Assembly: GCA_031763025.1 (NCBI GenBank)
Contig: JASSKH010000010.1
Location: 5,637,901 to 5,701,900, forward strand
Direction: 5' to 3'
Length of the DNA: 64,000 nt
Source: Macrocystis pyrifera
Taxonomy: Eukaryota; Sar; Phaeophyceae; Laminariales; Laminariaceae
This document shows positions 8,885 through 20,875 of the stretch, one piece after another. The notes below the pieces were generated by a model, which worked only from the letters and a program-made list of their open reading frames with translations, ran no database searches and was not told the DNA's origin. Each line of letters starts with the position of its first letter. The first letter of the stretch is position 1. A program made the translations under genes and the position numbers.

Positions 8885-10275
8885 GCGGCACAACAGTAGC
8901 ACGTAATCGCTTGCTATACGACGGCAGCAGCAGCAGCAGCAGCAGCAGAAGCAGCAAGTACGTAATTTCATTGACGATACAGAAATATGTAGACACACAA
9001 GTGTAGTACAGTACACACACAAATCACGTCCAGCATGATGTACGGCAACAACGCAGCAGCACCACAAAAAAAATCATTGACGATACAGAAATATGTACAC
9101 ACGCACAAGTTTGAGAGTAATAGACACACAAATCATGTCCAGCATGATGTACGGCAACAACGCAGCAGCGCCACAAAACGACCAGGAAACACAATTATCC
9201 GAGTACATACAAACATTCAGTGAATATTGCGGCAGCACTAAAAGCAGAGCAGCAGCAGCAGCAGAAGCAGCAACGGATCGCCACAGCGTTGGCAGCAGCA
9301 GCATAGCAACGATATGAAAAGAAGGGAGAAAAAAAGTATGTACCCCGAGGCCGTCCGAAAAGTATTTTTGGTACCTCAGTATAGACCCACCTCCGCATGC
9401 TGTACGGCAACAACGCAGCAGCAGCGGAGCAACAATACGAAATACGAGAAAAAGTATTAATAGTACGTACGTACGCAAAATGCAGGAGCAAAACGACCAA
9501 AACATATTTTTTACGTATCAAAAAAACCATTTGGGTACAAAAATGGCCAATAAAAACAATAATCCGCGTTGGCAGCAGCAGCATAGCAACGATATGAAAA
9601 TAAGGAAGAAAAAAAAAGTATGTACCCTGGTCTGCCGCAATCGCAAAACCTACGGAATTTCATTGACGATACCGAAATATGTACACACACAAGTGCAGCA
9701 TGATGTACGGCAACAACGCAGCAGCACCACAGCAGCAGCATAGCAACGATATATATGAAAATAATCAAGCCAAAAACGAGAAATTGCAGTGCGTACGCAA
9801 AATGCAGGAGCAAAACGACAAAAATATTTTTTCGCGTATCAAAAGAACCATTTGGGTACAAAAACGACCAAGAAAAACAGTAATCCGAGTACATACGAAC
9901 ATTCAGTGGATATTGCGGCAGCATTAGCAGCAGCAGCAGCAAAAGCAGCCACAGCATTAGCAGCAGCAGAAGCTGCAACGAATCGCCGCAGCGTTGGCAG
10001 CGTTGGCAGCAGCAGCAGCAGCAGCACTACATACAGCAGCAGCAATTGCACAGGAGCAGCAGTGTGCGCAGCACGGCAACAACGCAGCAGCACTACAGCA
10101 GCAGCGAGTGCACAGGAGAAGCAGGTGCATAGCAGCAGCAGCACTCATGGCGTGGCGCTGACAGCAGCAGCAGCAGCAGCGGCAGCCGAAAACGAGCAAA
10201 AAATGAGTACGTGGGGTCACCAAAACATGTACACGCAGAAATCGTGTGCATGCACCAAAAATGCACCACAGTAGC
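8885..10275. repeat. Compound CAG-rich array with higher-order repeats
   Basis: About 1.4 kb of interleaved units. CATGATGTACGGCAACAACG (exact or near exact) recurs at about 9,031, 9,141, 9,391, 9,697 and 10,066. GTACATACAAACATTCAGTG recurs at 9,203 and 9,891. GCATAGCAACGATATGAAAA recurs at 9,298 and 9,580. TGACGATACAGAAATATGTA recurs at 8,971, 9,075 and 9,664. Runs of (GCA)n lie between them, especially 9,915-10,190. Long Ala/Gln/Ser frames on both strands follow from the trinucleotide repeats and are not evidence of genes. Confidence 0.75.
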
Positions 10276-10547
10276 AGCAGCACTCACGTCGTTCGGTGCA
10301 GCGGTGACGGCGACAGCTGAATCCTCCGTTCCTTCGTTCACGTCCCGCAAACAGTTGTGCATGTGCGCGTTCGCGTTCACTGTGTGTAAGAGGAGCCGAC
10401 GCAACGGACGAAAGGGAAAGAACGAGCATGGATGAGTCAAAAAAAAAAAAAAAACGCTTTGACGTAGGATTGTATGCAAAAGGGCAATTGAAAACCCCCA
10501 AAAAACGTACTGGCAACATACAGCATGCACAATAGACATAAGACACT

Positions 10548-10925
10548 CACCACTGTCAGCAGTCTCGAGGGAGTACGAGACAGTCCCTTCCTTGATCGGG
10601 CGAGCACAGAACTCGCAGTCGGTTGCCCTGTCAGGATGATCCCGCCACCACGCACGTGAGATCCTTGCAGGTGGCGAAGGCCACGTTTTTGCCACCAGGC
10701 GCGGAGTTCTTGACCAAGTGTTGGTCCGTGCACTGGTCGCAAACAACAGCCGGCACCAGGTCGGTCTTTGTCGTTGCCGCTCTCTTGCCAGAGGGCGAGG
10801 ACCACGCGCCTCTCGACGAGGGGGAGGTGAGCTTAGGGGGCGTGGAGAATGGAGAGGCGGGGGTTGCAGCACCACCAGGTTCGCCACCGACAGCAGCAGC
10901 TTGGCCGCCGACAGCTGCACCTATC
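10548..10925 (-). CDS. Cysteine-rich exon candidate
   Basis: Minus-strand frames here look protein-like. One reads TPPKLTSPSSRGAW, KRAATTKTDLVPAVVCDQC, NSAPGGKNVAFATCKDLTC; a second reads ATDCEFCARPIKEGTVSYSL and ETADSG, and is followed by a good splice donor (GTGAGTG at about 10,553-10,547). A candidate acceptor lies near 10,925. The CxxC pairs resemble half zinc fingers, like KCYNC near 8,790. The two frames overlap closely, so a frameshift, a sequencing indel or decay is likely. No family is recognised. It may be an upstream part of the OTU-like gene, with the CAG array between them. Confidence 0.35.
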
Positions 10926-11195
10926 TATGCCGTTCGTCGAAGGCGAGACGCCTCTTTTAGGCGCCGTGCGAAGAGCTGTCTACTGGTTGGCAGTTTGCGG
11001 AAGAAGAAAGAAGAAAAGGTTGTTTGGCTATTTGGCGAAGAAGAAAGAAGAAAAGGTTGTTTGGCTGTTCGGCTGTTTCAAAGAAGAAGGGCTGTTTGCG
11101 AAGAGCTGTCTATCAGTCGGTCTGTCTGCCAAGAGCTAGCAAGTGACAACGACCTCAAAAATCGTAATTATAGTTGTATTTATATTTTTAAAATA
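10926..11195. other. Unassigned stretch
   Basis: A local duplication is visible: GAAGAAAGAAGAAAAGGTTG occurs at about 11,001 and 11,037, and GCGAAGAGCTGTCTA at about 10,967 and 11,097. No gene is recognised. Confidence 0.4.
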
Positions 11196-11866
11196 CGTCA
11201 TTTGATTTGCATCTGCTTGGTCGAAAAGTGAATCATCAATCAGGCCTTTTGACATTTGATTCGAATAAACAATTAAAAACGAATTCGTCACGAAGTCTTT
11301 TGGGACTTCTATCTCGTATTGTCTTTTGCTCTTCGTGTTGTTCGATTCGGGGAGTTGTCCAACTCGACGTGGCATGCTCCTGAAACCGAAGCAAGCCACG
11401 CAAACTTGAGCCGCGTTGTCGACTGCTTCACAGGTGAGATCCACCTTTCCCGAGAGACAGGACCACTGGAGAAGCCGCAGCGCGCGAGGTCCGACGGCCC
11501 CTAGCACCGAGTAGACTATCCGCGGCGCCTCAAAAATTTACAAAGGCCGTCGCAAACCCAGATTTTTTTTTCGTCCCTCTTCACCTCGCAAACCCAGCTT
11601 TTTTCCATTCCTCTTTGCCTCGCAAAACCACACGAGCACCGACCAGGTCACGACTTTTCGCTCACAAGTTCGATCGCTGTATCCCCGTCGCTGCTGCCTG
11701 CGTGGGGCTTCGGGGCTGGGCCAGCCACCCAAGACGTCCCAAGAGCGATAGCCTCTTCGGCGGCGCCGGCAGAAACAATCGGCCGCTGACCGCGGCGCCC
11801 CGGGGAGGACGCGGGCCGTCGCTCGCCTCGTTGGTTTTGCCCTGCGGTGTTCTTTGACCCTTGAGT
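11196..11866. repeat. ~0.65 kb dispersed repeat, copy 1
   Basis: Collinear, same orientation, with 34,041-34,655. Shared blocks include CTCGACGTGGCATG, AAGCAAGCCACGCAA, CACGAGCACCGACCAGGTCA, CGATCGCTGTATCCCCGTCG and GCGATAGCCTCTTCGGCGG. On the minus strand both copies keep one peptide with three cysteines (CLSGKVDLTCEAVDN, CVACFGFRSMPRRVGQ here; CLSGTLDLTCETADN, CVACFGLRNMPRRVGQ there). Its ends are not defined by inverted repeats. It could be a solo LTR, a non-autonomous element or a captured gene piece. Confidence 0.75.
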
Positions 11867-13096
11867 GTTATTCGATTCTTTTGTTCACTACACTTAGCAC
11901 TGTTCCTCGATAGGGCCCGAAAACTTATTTTTCACGAAATAATGATGTCGTGTGCGAGCTCTCTCCTTTGTTCACCAGGTATTTAAATCTTGGACTCACA
12001 TGAATTACATCGCAACTTTTTGACGTCCGCTTAACCTGTTGAGGCTTACTTTCGTTTCGACTAGTACCTGACTTCCTCAGGGATATGTGAAGCGGTGGCC
12101 GCTCTAGGGTAGAGGTAAGGGTAGCGGTAAGGGACGCAGCTGGTTCTGGCAGCTGGAAAGCAGTGCTTCGCTTCTTCTGATTTAGATCTTCTTATTAATG
12201 GCGAGAGCTGAGCAAGTGCTCTGGTAGAGAAGTGAGAAGTAGGGGGGCGGGACTCGACGCCCAGATATACTCGTCCCACCCCACGCCACAAGCTCTCCTA
12301 AATTCCTCTTATTTGATGTACTCCTACAGAACTTTCCTATGCCTACCCATCGTTCTTCTGCTAATATAAGAACTTCTCACTTCGTAGTCCTATCTGCGTT
12401 AAGGAACATTACTCTCGTCTAACGGGCTATCCGCCCTAGGCAACATTCCTAATAATAAAAGAACGTTACTCTCGACTAACGGAATATCCGCCGGGTTAAT
12501 CCATTCTTTGGATTATTCTCGTATTCGTGATACTACAAGACTACAACGTATTATTTATATCTATAGCCCATGAGTGCTCTACTCATATCACATTAGCCCA
12601 CCCTGAATAGTCGCATATGCAGACCACAAGATGGTCGGAGGGTGATGACAAAGTTCATCCCAAACGGCCAGGAAAAAGGTGGTCGAAGATGCGGATATTC
12701 GAAAGAAAAGAAATGAGGCTATAGATCCCCCCACACCTCGTAATAATACCCAAACACTACGAAGAGGGGGTGTTCGCTGAGAACAACCACTAAAAGGGAG
12801 ACTAAAGGAGAGATAGATGTATTATCTATATCTATAGCCCATAAGTGCTCTACTCATATCACAGATATACATAAAGTATGTGTGGTATTTTTCGCTCATT
12901 AATCATAAGAGTGTTTCAACCTCTAAATTCGCAATTCTCCCGTTCACAACCAAACACGGATTGTTTCTCGACCTGTTCCAGAGTCTCCTCACTAGCCTTC
13001 CTCAAATCAAATCAAATTATTTTTTCCCTATTCGATCATCATGAAAAAGGTTTCTTGTTAAGACGTACTCACATTTAGAACCATTCCCATACAACT
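11867..13096. repeat. Intergenic stretch with paired short direct repeats
   Basis: No gene is recognised. Two 45 bp direct repeats (12,548-12,592 and 12,819-12,863; core ATAGCCCATGAGTGCTCTAC) flank about 226 bp. A second pair lies upstream (12,406-12,434 and 12,465-12,493; core TTACTCTCGTCTAACGG). The spacing suggests a small element or unequal duplication. Confidence 0.45.
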
Positions 13097-13342
13097 AGAG
13101 GTGGGCACCTTAAAAAAAACCCCGGTTTAAACCGGTTTTTGGAAGCCCAGCAGGTTTGTTCGAGTAGTCGGTTTTTGAAAAATAATACCGCGGTTATTTG
13201 ACCGCAGGTTTAAACCGGTTAACCGGAAACCGGATAAAACCGGAAAAGAACCGAAAAACGGAAACCGGAAAACCGGTTTAAACCGGCAGAACCGGACACA
13301 TTGATTGTTAAATGATTATCGACAGACTAAAAACACCATTAA

Positions 13343-13444
13343 TACGGGGAACCATAGTAAATAGGACCTACTGTAAACACGAAAAACCTATTTATTTCAC
13401 TTTTTTTACTAACAACATTTGGTCCTATTAACTATGGTCCCCGT
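13343..13444. mobile_element. Mini-MITE nested in the hAT-like element
   Basis: About 100 bp with ~24 bp inverted arms: ACGGGGAACCATAGTAAATA on the left, and on the minus strand from the right ACGGGGACCATAGTTAATAG. The loop is AT-rich. It is flanked by ATTAAT on the left and AATATTAA on the right, so a short AT target is likely. Confidence 0.65.
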
Positions 13445-13675
13445 AATATTAATATACTACCTGTGCAGCAGCAGTTGCGGGACGAGGATTAGTAGAGCAT
13501 GTTGCATACTACGTACCTGGTACCCTGGTAGCTGTTTACATCAAAGCTCGGCTGACATTTTTGTTTCAATGCTCTTGTTTACAGTATTAATGGGAAAATT
13601 ATGTGAAGGAAACAAACGTACACTCGTACACAAAGTTCGAGTATATTATATGATGTGCGTATGCATATACAAGGG

Positions 13676-14061
13676 TGTGGAAGCCAGGGTCGGAGATATC
13701 GTAGATCTCGTAACACGCACGCGCGAAGGACACGTCACCGGTCAAGCAACATCAAATCTCGAGTCACGAGCGGTCTCACGTCATTGACCGTTTAGACCCG
13801 TCCTCGGGAGATAGCTATCGGGAGATACGTAATCCGCCGCAGACCCTGGGGTGACCAAAAGAGTCCCCCACCGAGTCCTACTAGCTCTAGCATCTCCTTG
13901 CTAAATATCAACGAAGAACTCTGCTCGGCTTACGTCGGTCGTAACGACGGCTACAAGGGACCCTCGCTCCGCGACCTCATCGCGACTTCTCTGCGACTTT
14001 TACGCTGCGACATCTCGGCGACGACCTCGGTACGAACGACCAGCACAGGTACTGCATTACA
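13676..14061 (+). repeat. Gypsy 5' LTR
   Basis: It starts TGTGGAAGCCAGGGTCGG and ends GGTACTGCATTAC(A). It is followed at once by TTGGTGACCACCGCG, the likely primer-binding site. Transcription control signals are not obvious by eye. Confidence 0.9.
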
Positions 14062-14080
14062 TTGGTGACCACCGCGCTTT

Positions 14081-16337
14081 TTGACCATGCCACGCTCCGG
14101 AGGTCGATCGAAAAAGCAACGAACGAAGACACGCCTAGCGGCTGAAGCGGCGTCCAGCAACAGCCGCGAGTCGAACTTCTTTGAGGCCCTGGCGCCCCGA
14201 GACCCCGATGGACCCGCAACAAGCGAGCCTGGATTGGAGACTAAAGTGGCGGACGACGACATCGAGCCTAGCCCCGCGGACGACGACATCGAGCCCAGCC
14301 CCGCGGACGACGACGACATGGAGCCCAGCCCCGCGGACGACGATATCGAGCTCAGCCCCGCCGACGAGGAGCCCGAGGAAATCACAGCTCAGGCCTCCAG
14401 TCTGGCGGAGAAAGATTTGGCGGGACCGAGCCCCTTCCCCCCCGGAGATCCTTTCCGCCTCGAGACAGCAGCGTGCCTCCCACGGTGCATGCTCGACGGC
14501 ACGACTACGCCGGCCTGGGTGCTCCAGATGGTAATGCCAGCGACTACAAATCCGGTGAATGGACCCACGGCGGCCCAGATGGGAGAGGTGAGAGGAGTCT
14601 CGGTATTGCCCACACAGAATCTCGATGCAGCTTTCTCCGGGGCCGCAACCACACAAAATGACGCAGCCACCCCGATTCAGCAGTCGAGCAGTTCTGACAG
14701 CAGCAGCCACTCCCCCCTTGACCTAGCTAGCCAGGGTTCTACACTATTTGACCTTGTCGTGGGCATGCCGTGGTATTGCCATGGTACCGCCCATGGCTTA
14801 CCATGGTATCATCGCGGCATCCCATGGTGTGGCATAGGATTCCATGGCACGCCGTGGAGGTTGCCATGAGATGCCATGTGTAGTACCATGGCAACCCCTG
14901 CGGCTACCGCCATGGTACTCCATGGCAACCCCACGGTATGTCATGGCAACCCCCACGGCACCCCAATGTCCACGGCACCTAGGTTAGGGTTGGGGTTGGG
15001 ATTAGGGTTAGGGTTAGGTTAACGTTAGGGTCCCATGGTTTGCCGCGGAGGTCCGTGGAAGGTTCCGTGGTATGCCGTGGAAGATGCGGTGGAAGGCTTT
15101 GCCGCGGATGGTGCCACGGCATGGCACGGCATGTCGCGAAAAAAGACAATAATGTACACTGATGTGTCCCGACCCGCCAACGCTCGCTCGCAGCAACCAG
15201 TACGCGCAACCTCTGGTGTAGCCCCACCTGCCACCACCTTCGTGACGCAACCAACGCGTACATTCTCTGCTGTAAGTGAAGAGACTAGTAATAGCCAGTC
15301 AACCAGCATCTCGATTCAGCCGATTGATCATGGAAAGTTTTCCATAAAAAAGACAGACCTTCCGTCTTCACTTAAACTGGTCGGATCACCCTCGGAAGAC
15401 GTGCCCGAAATCATGGCACTCTTCCGCTCTCGCATCCGCTTACACTCACCTGACAGTACACCGGACGCAACTATCGACCACCATGCAGTCAAGTATCTCC
15501 CTCTCCTAGTCAGCGGTGAAGCAGCCACCACCATGCGGCAGCTGCAATGCGAGACCTTAGAGTGGCGAACCGACAAATAACTGGCCGAACTAAACAGTGA
15601 TGAGGACGCTCTCGAAATCCGAGCCCCCCGCTCTTACCGTGACTGGACCAACGCCTTCACAAGTTTGTTCAGCCCAGTCAACCACATCGTCTTGTTCGCT
15701 CGCACCATCACTAACGTCAAGCAAGGGAGTAGTGAATCTGTCGACTCTTACGGACTGAGAGTAACTCAAGCTTATGCACGACTCTTGGCTGAAGCCAAAC
15801 GCACCGCTCCCCCGAACGTCTCGCCGTACAAGCACGCGTGGCAAACCTCACTAATAGCTACCTTCGAAAACGGCGTGATTCTCCCGATACGAGTAGAACT
15901 CATCCGTGGAGACCCTTCCCTCAGATACCAAGCATCTCGTACTCGTGCTAAAAAACACGAGACGAACGCCTTACGCGGGCCCCCCCACATCACCTCCGAT
16001 CATGTTCGCATCCGCTGTCACCGGTGCCTTCCCTGGACCTGACCGACAGTTGATCACCTCGATGGCAAACATCGAGAAAGCGATCGTGTCCAACCTCACA
16101 GCAGGGCGAGGGCGAGCCCAACGGGTCACCTTTGCGAAGGACACCCGCGGCTCGGCCGAGAAACGTGGCAGGTCGGTGAGCGTGGACCGCTCCAAGTCAC
16201 GTCAGACGACAGTAGCGGCGGGGGCCGAGTGTGACTACCCTATGTGCCGGCACCGAACCTCCCACTCGCGCCCCGAGTGCCGTTTGGCCAAGGCGCATGA
16301 GGAGAAGGGGTGGATAGTGAGTAAGAAGGATAGATGA
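14081..16337 (+). pseudogene. Gypsy gag-like region
   Basis: An acidic Pro-rich repeat tract at about 14,250-14,380 (units of DDDIEPSPA) precedes the CCATGG/telomere-like island (14,757-15,130). Beyond the island the region encodes a gag-like segment (around LPSSLKLVGSPSEDVPE) and ends with a basic Cys/His stretch (CDYPMCRHRTSHSRPEC) that could be an RNA-binding finger. The region is broken. Assignment to gag rests on position and composition. Confidence 0.6.
14757..15130 (+). repeat. CCATGG-rich and telomere-like island inside Gypsy
   Basis: The first part (14,757-14,957) has many CCATGG palindromes in units such as CCATGGCAACCCC and CCATGGTA. Positions 14,981-15,031 are a degenerate TTAGGG array (TTAGGG, TTGGGG, TTGGGA variants). 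The third part (15,032-15,130) carries GCCGTGG and GCCGCGG units. A short match to the first part (ATCGCGGCATCCCA) occurs in a minisatellite at about 49,815-49,945. Confidence 0.75.
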
Positions 16338-16728
16338 GGGGGCCCACGCGGGTTTCCTCAAACCGGTTCGGGGAGTAGGTTAGCTAGGCCCACCGAGCTC
16401 GCGGTGCAAACGATGGCGCAAGCAGCTAGCGTAACCGTAGCCAGCATCGGTAGACCTAGTGATAAGAGGAGGGATAAAAGTGGCCGCAAAACGAGAGCCA
16501 CCCCTCTGGCGAACACCTGTGCAAAACACGTACATGCAGGCGACCAGTCGAATACTGCAGCAGACTTATTGAATAAGCAGCAGGTTCCGAGTGTCTTAGC
16601 AGTACCGCATGGAGTGAGACACACCGTAGAAACAACAAACAGAGTCGAGAAGAGTAGTCAGCGTCAAAGTGTTATGTTTTCACCTTCCGTGGTACCGCAA
16701 GCCTTGTATGTTTCTGCGGTGAACCGCA

Positions 16729-17784
16729 ATGATGAGAAAAAAAATCATCATCAGGGTTTTTCATCATGCGACGGCAATGAGTGGGTATTCAAAATATCCC
16801 ACCGCTTTAAACCCAACGTCAAAACGCGTACGAGTAAACGCCCGAGTCAATAATCATCCTGCGCACAATGTCACCATTGACACAGCAACCGATGTACCGT
16901 GGATTTCTGTTAACTTCGTCCAGACACATCCCACAATGAAAGACACTGAAATTTTTGCAGTGCCCACGGGAGCGATCAACCTCAGCAGTGCTGATGGTTT
17001 ACCTCTCAAAATATTAGGATACGTTCGCTTTGAACTGACGCTAGGAGATATTACCCTGCCAGTCGAGGGGTTTATATTGCCCTCTCTAGGGCCAGACATT
17101 ATGCCACTCGATAATTCTATCATGAACGCCTTCGGCGGCGTGCTCGATTGGAGTACAGAACAATTGTCATTCAAATCATCTCAAGTCAAAATAAAAGCTT
17201 TTCACCGTAGAGTGAATGCTACGACACACCTCGAGAACACTGCGACAGCTCAGTGCTCCGTGGTCTCAATTAATACTAGTGTCGAACCCGTACCGGTGTT
17301 TTTGAAAAACAAATGCTGCATCCCCCCTCAGAGTGAGATAACAGTACAAGTAGAGTCGGTGAAAGCACCGACCGAAACCACTGCTGCACTAATTGAACCA
17401 CTGATCGTCACGGTCGAGGACATCGAATCTTCTGTTGTACCCGAAGCCTTTCAATTTATGATAGTTGCTCGTACAGTGTGCCACTGGTCGACCACTGATA
17501 GAACAGCAGTCGTCCAAATCGCGTACCCGTCCCATCAATACGTATACGTGAAACGGAAGACATTGCTCGGACATACTGCACCCGTATCAGTAGCCTTGAA
17601 CATCACGACCACTGCAATTCAGACCAACAGCAGGACAACAAAATCTACACGCAACGAACTCCGTGCAGCACTGACTACAGCGTTTGATAAGACCACGTTC
17701 ACACCCACCTGGCGAATGCGCACAAGTACTGGAGCTATGCACCAAATATCGAAGCGTTTTTTTCTCTGTCACCACAAGAGCTAA
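16729..17784 (+). pseudogene. Gypsy protease region
   Basis: Contains NVTIDTATDVPWIS, which fits the D-T/S-A/G active-site motif of retropepsins, followed by a conserved hydrophobic LPSLGPDIM segment. It lies in the usual place between gag and RT. Confidence 0.6.
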
Positions 17785-17789
17785 GTAAA

Positions 17790-18690
17790 TGCACCCTAGC
17801 CGAAGCAACGTTTCCCCTTGAACGTGGAACACGTCTTGTAGACAGAACTACGTACCGGGGAAACCCACGCGTACAGGAGACTATCGACAAGTGCGTGAAC
17901 CAAATGGAAAAGGATGGAATCATTGAACAGCGCCCTAGTCCCTGGGGTTCCGCAGTAACTATTGTCGCAAAATCAGACGGCACTCCTCGGTTCTGCGTAG
18001 ATTACATACAGGACGACAATAAATAAAAATCTGATCAAAAAGTCATGGCCTATGCCCAACGTACAAAGCCATCTCGACACGGTCGGAGGAGCACGCTATA
18101 TAACCGTATGCGACGTACAAAATCCGTATAATCAAATACCAGTAGCAGCCAGCGAACAAGATAAAACTGCTTTTGTCACGGCAGAATGGAAAGTGGGTCT
18201 TCAAACGCCTACCCTTTGGTATATCTAACGCGCCATTTCTGTTCTCGCGAGTAATGCCATTGGCTTTTGCACACTTTGGTCCGAAAATTGGTCTCTTGGT
18301 TTATATGGATGACTGTATATGTTGTTCATCAACCTGGGAAGGCCACCTACAATTGCTAGAAAACATGTTCAAAGCATTGCAAGCAGCCGGCCTCATCCTG
18401 AAACCATCGAAAGTACAGTTTGGACCCCGAGAGCATAAATACTTGGGACACATACTGACCGCCGACGGAATTCGGATTGGTGAGGATCGCGTAAAAGCCA
18501 TAGTTGACCTACCGACACCTAAAACCAACAAAGAGTTGCGGTCAGTACTTGGAATGGTCAACTTTGTCCGCAAGTTCATACCTGACTTGGCTAGCGTCAT
18601 CGCACCCCTGGTAGCCCTCACAAAGAAAGAGACCGTCAAGGAGGTAGCTAAACGTTGGAACCCAGAACACGACCAGGCGTACGCAACAGC
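17790..18690 (+). pseudogene. Gypsy reverse transcriptase region
   Basis: The motifs appear in order: IIEQRPSPWGSAVTIV, GTPRFCVDY, FGISNAPFLFSRVM, the catalytic LVYMDDCICC (YMDD at 18,302-18,313), the HKYLGHIL block, and the ELRSVLGMVNFVRKFIPD connection segment. This is the Ty3/Gypsy arrangement. Confidence 0.9.
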
Positions 18691-18734
18691 GAAACAATTG
18701 CTCACCCAGGCGCCCGTGCTACAGTTCCACGATT

Positions 18735-19060
18735 TTTCTAAAGACTTTGTGATACACGTTGACGCTTCAGAGGCAGGTGCGGGAGCATTCCTCGCCCAGC
18801 AGAAAGGCGATGACCTCGTAATAATCGCATAATTTAGTTAACGCTTCAATAACAGCCAACGCCACTACTCCGCTACACTCAAAGAATGTTACGCTGTTGT
18901 GTTGGCAATACAGCACTGGTGGCCCTATTTATGGGGACGACACTTGGTATGTGTGACGCATCATGCGGCACTACGGTACCTGTACTCAATGCAAGACACA
19001 TCGAACATGTTAACACGCTGGGCGATCGCATTACAATCGTATGATTTCACCGTCTAACAC
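18735..19060 (+). pseudogene. Gypsy RNase H region
   Basis: FVIHVDASEAGAGAFLAQQ is the standard first RNase H block with its catalytic Asp, directly after the RT connection. Later blocks (around HWWPYLWGRH) follow. Confidence 0.75.
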
Positions 19061-19081
19061 AAACCCGGTAAGCTACCTGTC

Positions 19082-20215
19082 GTGCCGGACACGCTTTCAC
19101 GAATGTTCGCGTTTGAGCATCAGCAAGAAATCGCTGAGCCGTCCCTTGCACCCATTTGCCGGAATGTACCAGATGACCCTGAACTACCAAAAGCGCGAAC
19201 TCCCCGCCCTTATCAGGTTTCCGCCGACAAACTGGCTAATCTAGAACCAGTACGCAGCGATAGAGAGCTTTTTAGTGTGAAGTCAGTATTCGCGAGCGCA
19301 ACCAATGTTTTAATGTCCGTCGATCAAGAAAAACTCCGCTCGCCTCAAGCGGCAGAGTACGGTCCGTACATTGATTACATTCAGCACGCACACGCGCCCT
19401 TACCCGAGAAAGAAACGAAAGCAACCATGTCATACTATTCAGTACAAGACGGAATGTTATTCAAATCGTATCTGCCGGGACACCTTCGAAAAAGAAGCAT
19501 ATTTCGCAATCAGTTGGTAGTACCAGAAGCCCTTGTCGGTCTAATTCTGCACGTTTACCACGACCACGTCATGTCAGGAGGACACCTCGCATCCAGACCG
19601 ACTTACGATGAAATCCACCAGAAATATTGGTGGCCTACTACAAGCCGCGGTGTGCGAGATTGGTGCGAAAAATGCCAAGCTTACCAACGACGAAAAACAG
19701 CACACGTCAGACCCTAACTCCCAACGGGCCATTTGCCTGTCGAACGACCGTTCCAAAGAATATCGGTGGACTTGGTCGAGTACAAATCGGTATCAACTTC
19801 AGCCGCACGGACCGAATGTAAATATGTTCTCTCGATGATGGACCATGTGACACGTTTTGCAGTGCTGTTGCCGGTACGTGACAGGACGGCCGACACAGTA
19901 GCCCGGGCTATCATCGAACGAATAATTAGCATTTTCGGCCCACCAGAGACCTTGCATTCAGATCAAGGCCCCGAACTTGAAAACAAGGTAATATACCGGC
20001 TGCAACAGATTCTCGGATACAAAAAGACCCGAACGACTCCGTATCGACCTCAGGGCAATTCAGTATCAGAACGCGTACACTCCACCATGCATGACATGCT
20101 GGCCATGCATAGCGCGATATATCGAAGCAACTGGGGATCACTGTTACCATTTGTCCAAATAGCTCACAACACTAGTTTAGTGCTACGATGCATGAGACGC
20201 CATTTTTCTTGATGT
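19082..20215 (+). pseudogene. Gypsy integrase region
   Basis: An HHCC zinc finger (HVYHDHVMSGGH ... WCEKCQ) is followed by the core: VDLVEYKSVST, then HSDQGPELENKV with the second Asp, then TTPYRPQGNSVSERVH with the catalytic Glu. The role is integration of the element cDNA. Confidence 0.85.
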
Positions 20216-20389
20216 TCGGGCGACAACCTCGACTTCCAGTCGATATAATTTTTCTGAATTCCTCATTTAGGAAGAACAGCAGATACCGAAGAATTCGCAC
20301 AAAACACGCGGGACAATTTGCAGATCGCTTTCGAACTCGCACGCCGAAATCTTACCGAGCGTGCAGAAAAAAAGGCAGAAAAAAAAACA

Positions 20390-20875
20390 GCAAACTCAAA
20401 CCGTACCCCGTGTTCAAACCTGGACAGGAAGTACTCGTGTACAAACCATACCAGGACGCGGATGGTCCCAACCCAAAACTGATGCTACCATGGCGAGGAC
20501 CGTACGTCGTCTGCTCCCAATTATCACCAGTGGTATATAGAGTACGACCCTACGAACGACACACGAGAGGTGTCAGTCCATCTTGCCCACCTAAAGCCAT
20601 ACCATAGACGGGAAACAGCGCCAGCACCTCAATTTCAGAAACTTGCGGAACCAATACCCCTACCCGCATTGGACCATCCCGACGAGGCTCAACCTAAAAT
20701 TGAGTCCTATTTCGTAGACAGGGTAGTAGACCATAGACGTGGACCTGGCAGAAAAAGCCCCTACAACTACAAGTACCGTCTGAGGCTTCGAGGGTACGGC
20801 CCGGAGTAGGACCTTGAGTATCGCGCAGACGAAATACCCCAATGTCACGAATTAATCGCCGCATACCGAACCCAG
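20390..20875 (+). pseudogene. Gypsy GPY/F and chromodomain-like C terminus
   Basis: FKPGQEVLVYKPY and LPWRGPYVV fit the GPY/F module. Further on, VDHRRGPGRKS and YKYRLRLRGYGPE, then IPQCHELIAAYR, resemble a chromodomain (the usual YlVkWkGy and final helix), which would steer insertion into chromatin. Positions 20,876-21,770 are non-coding. Confidence 0.55.

Noticed and set aside
9789-10283. Ala/Gln/Ser-rich proteins on both strands
   Set aside because: All frames of a CAG repeat are open; nothing supports translation.
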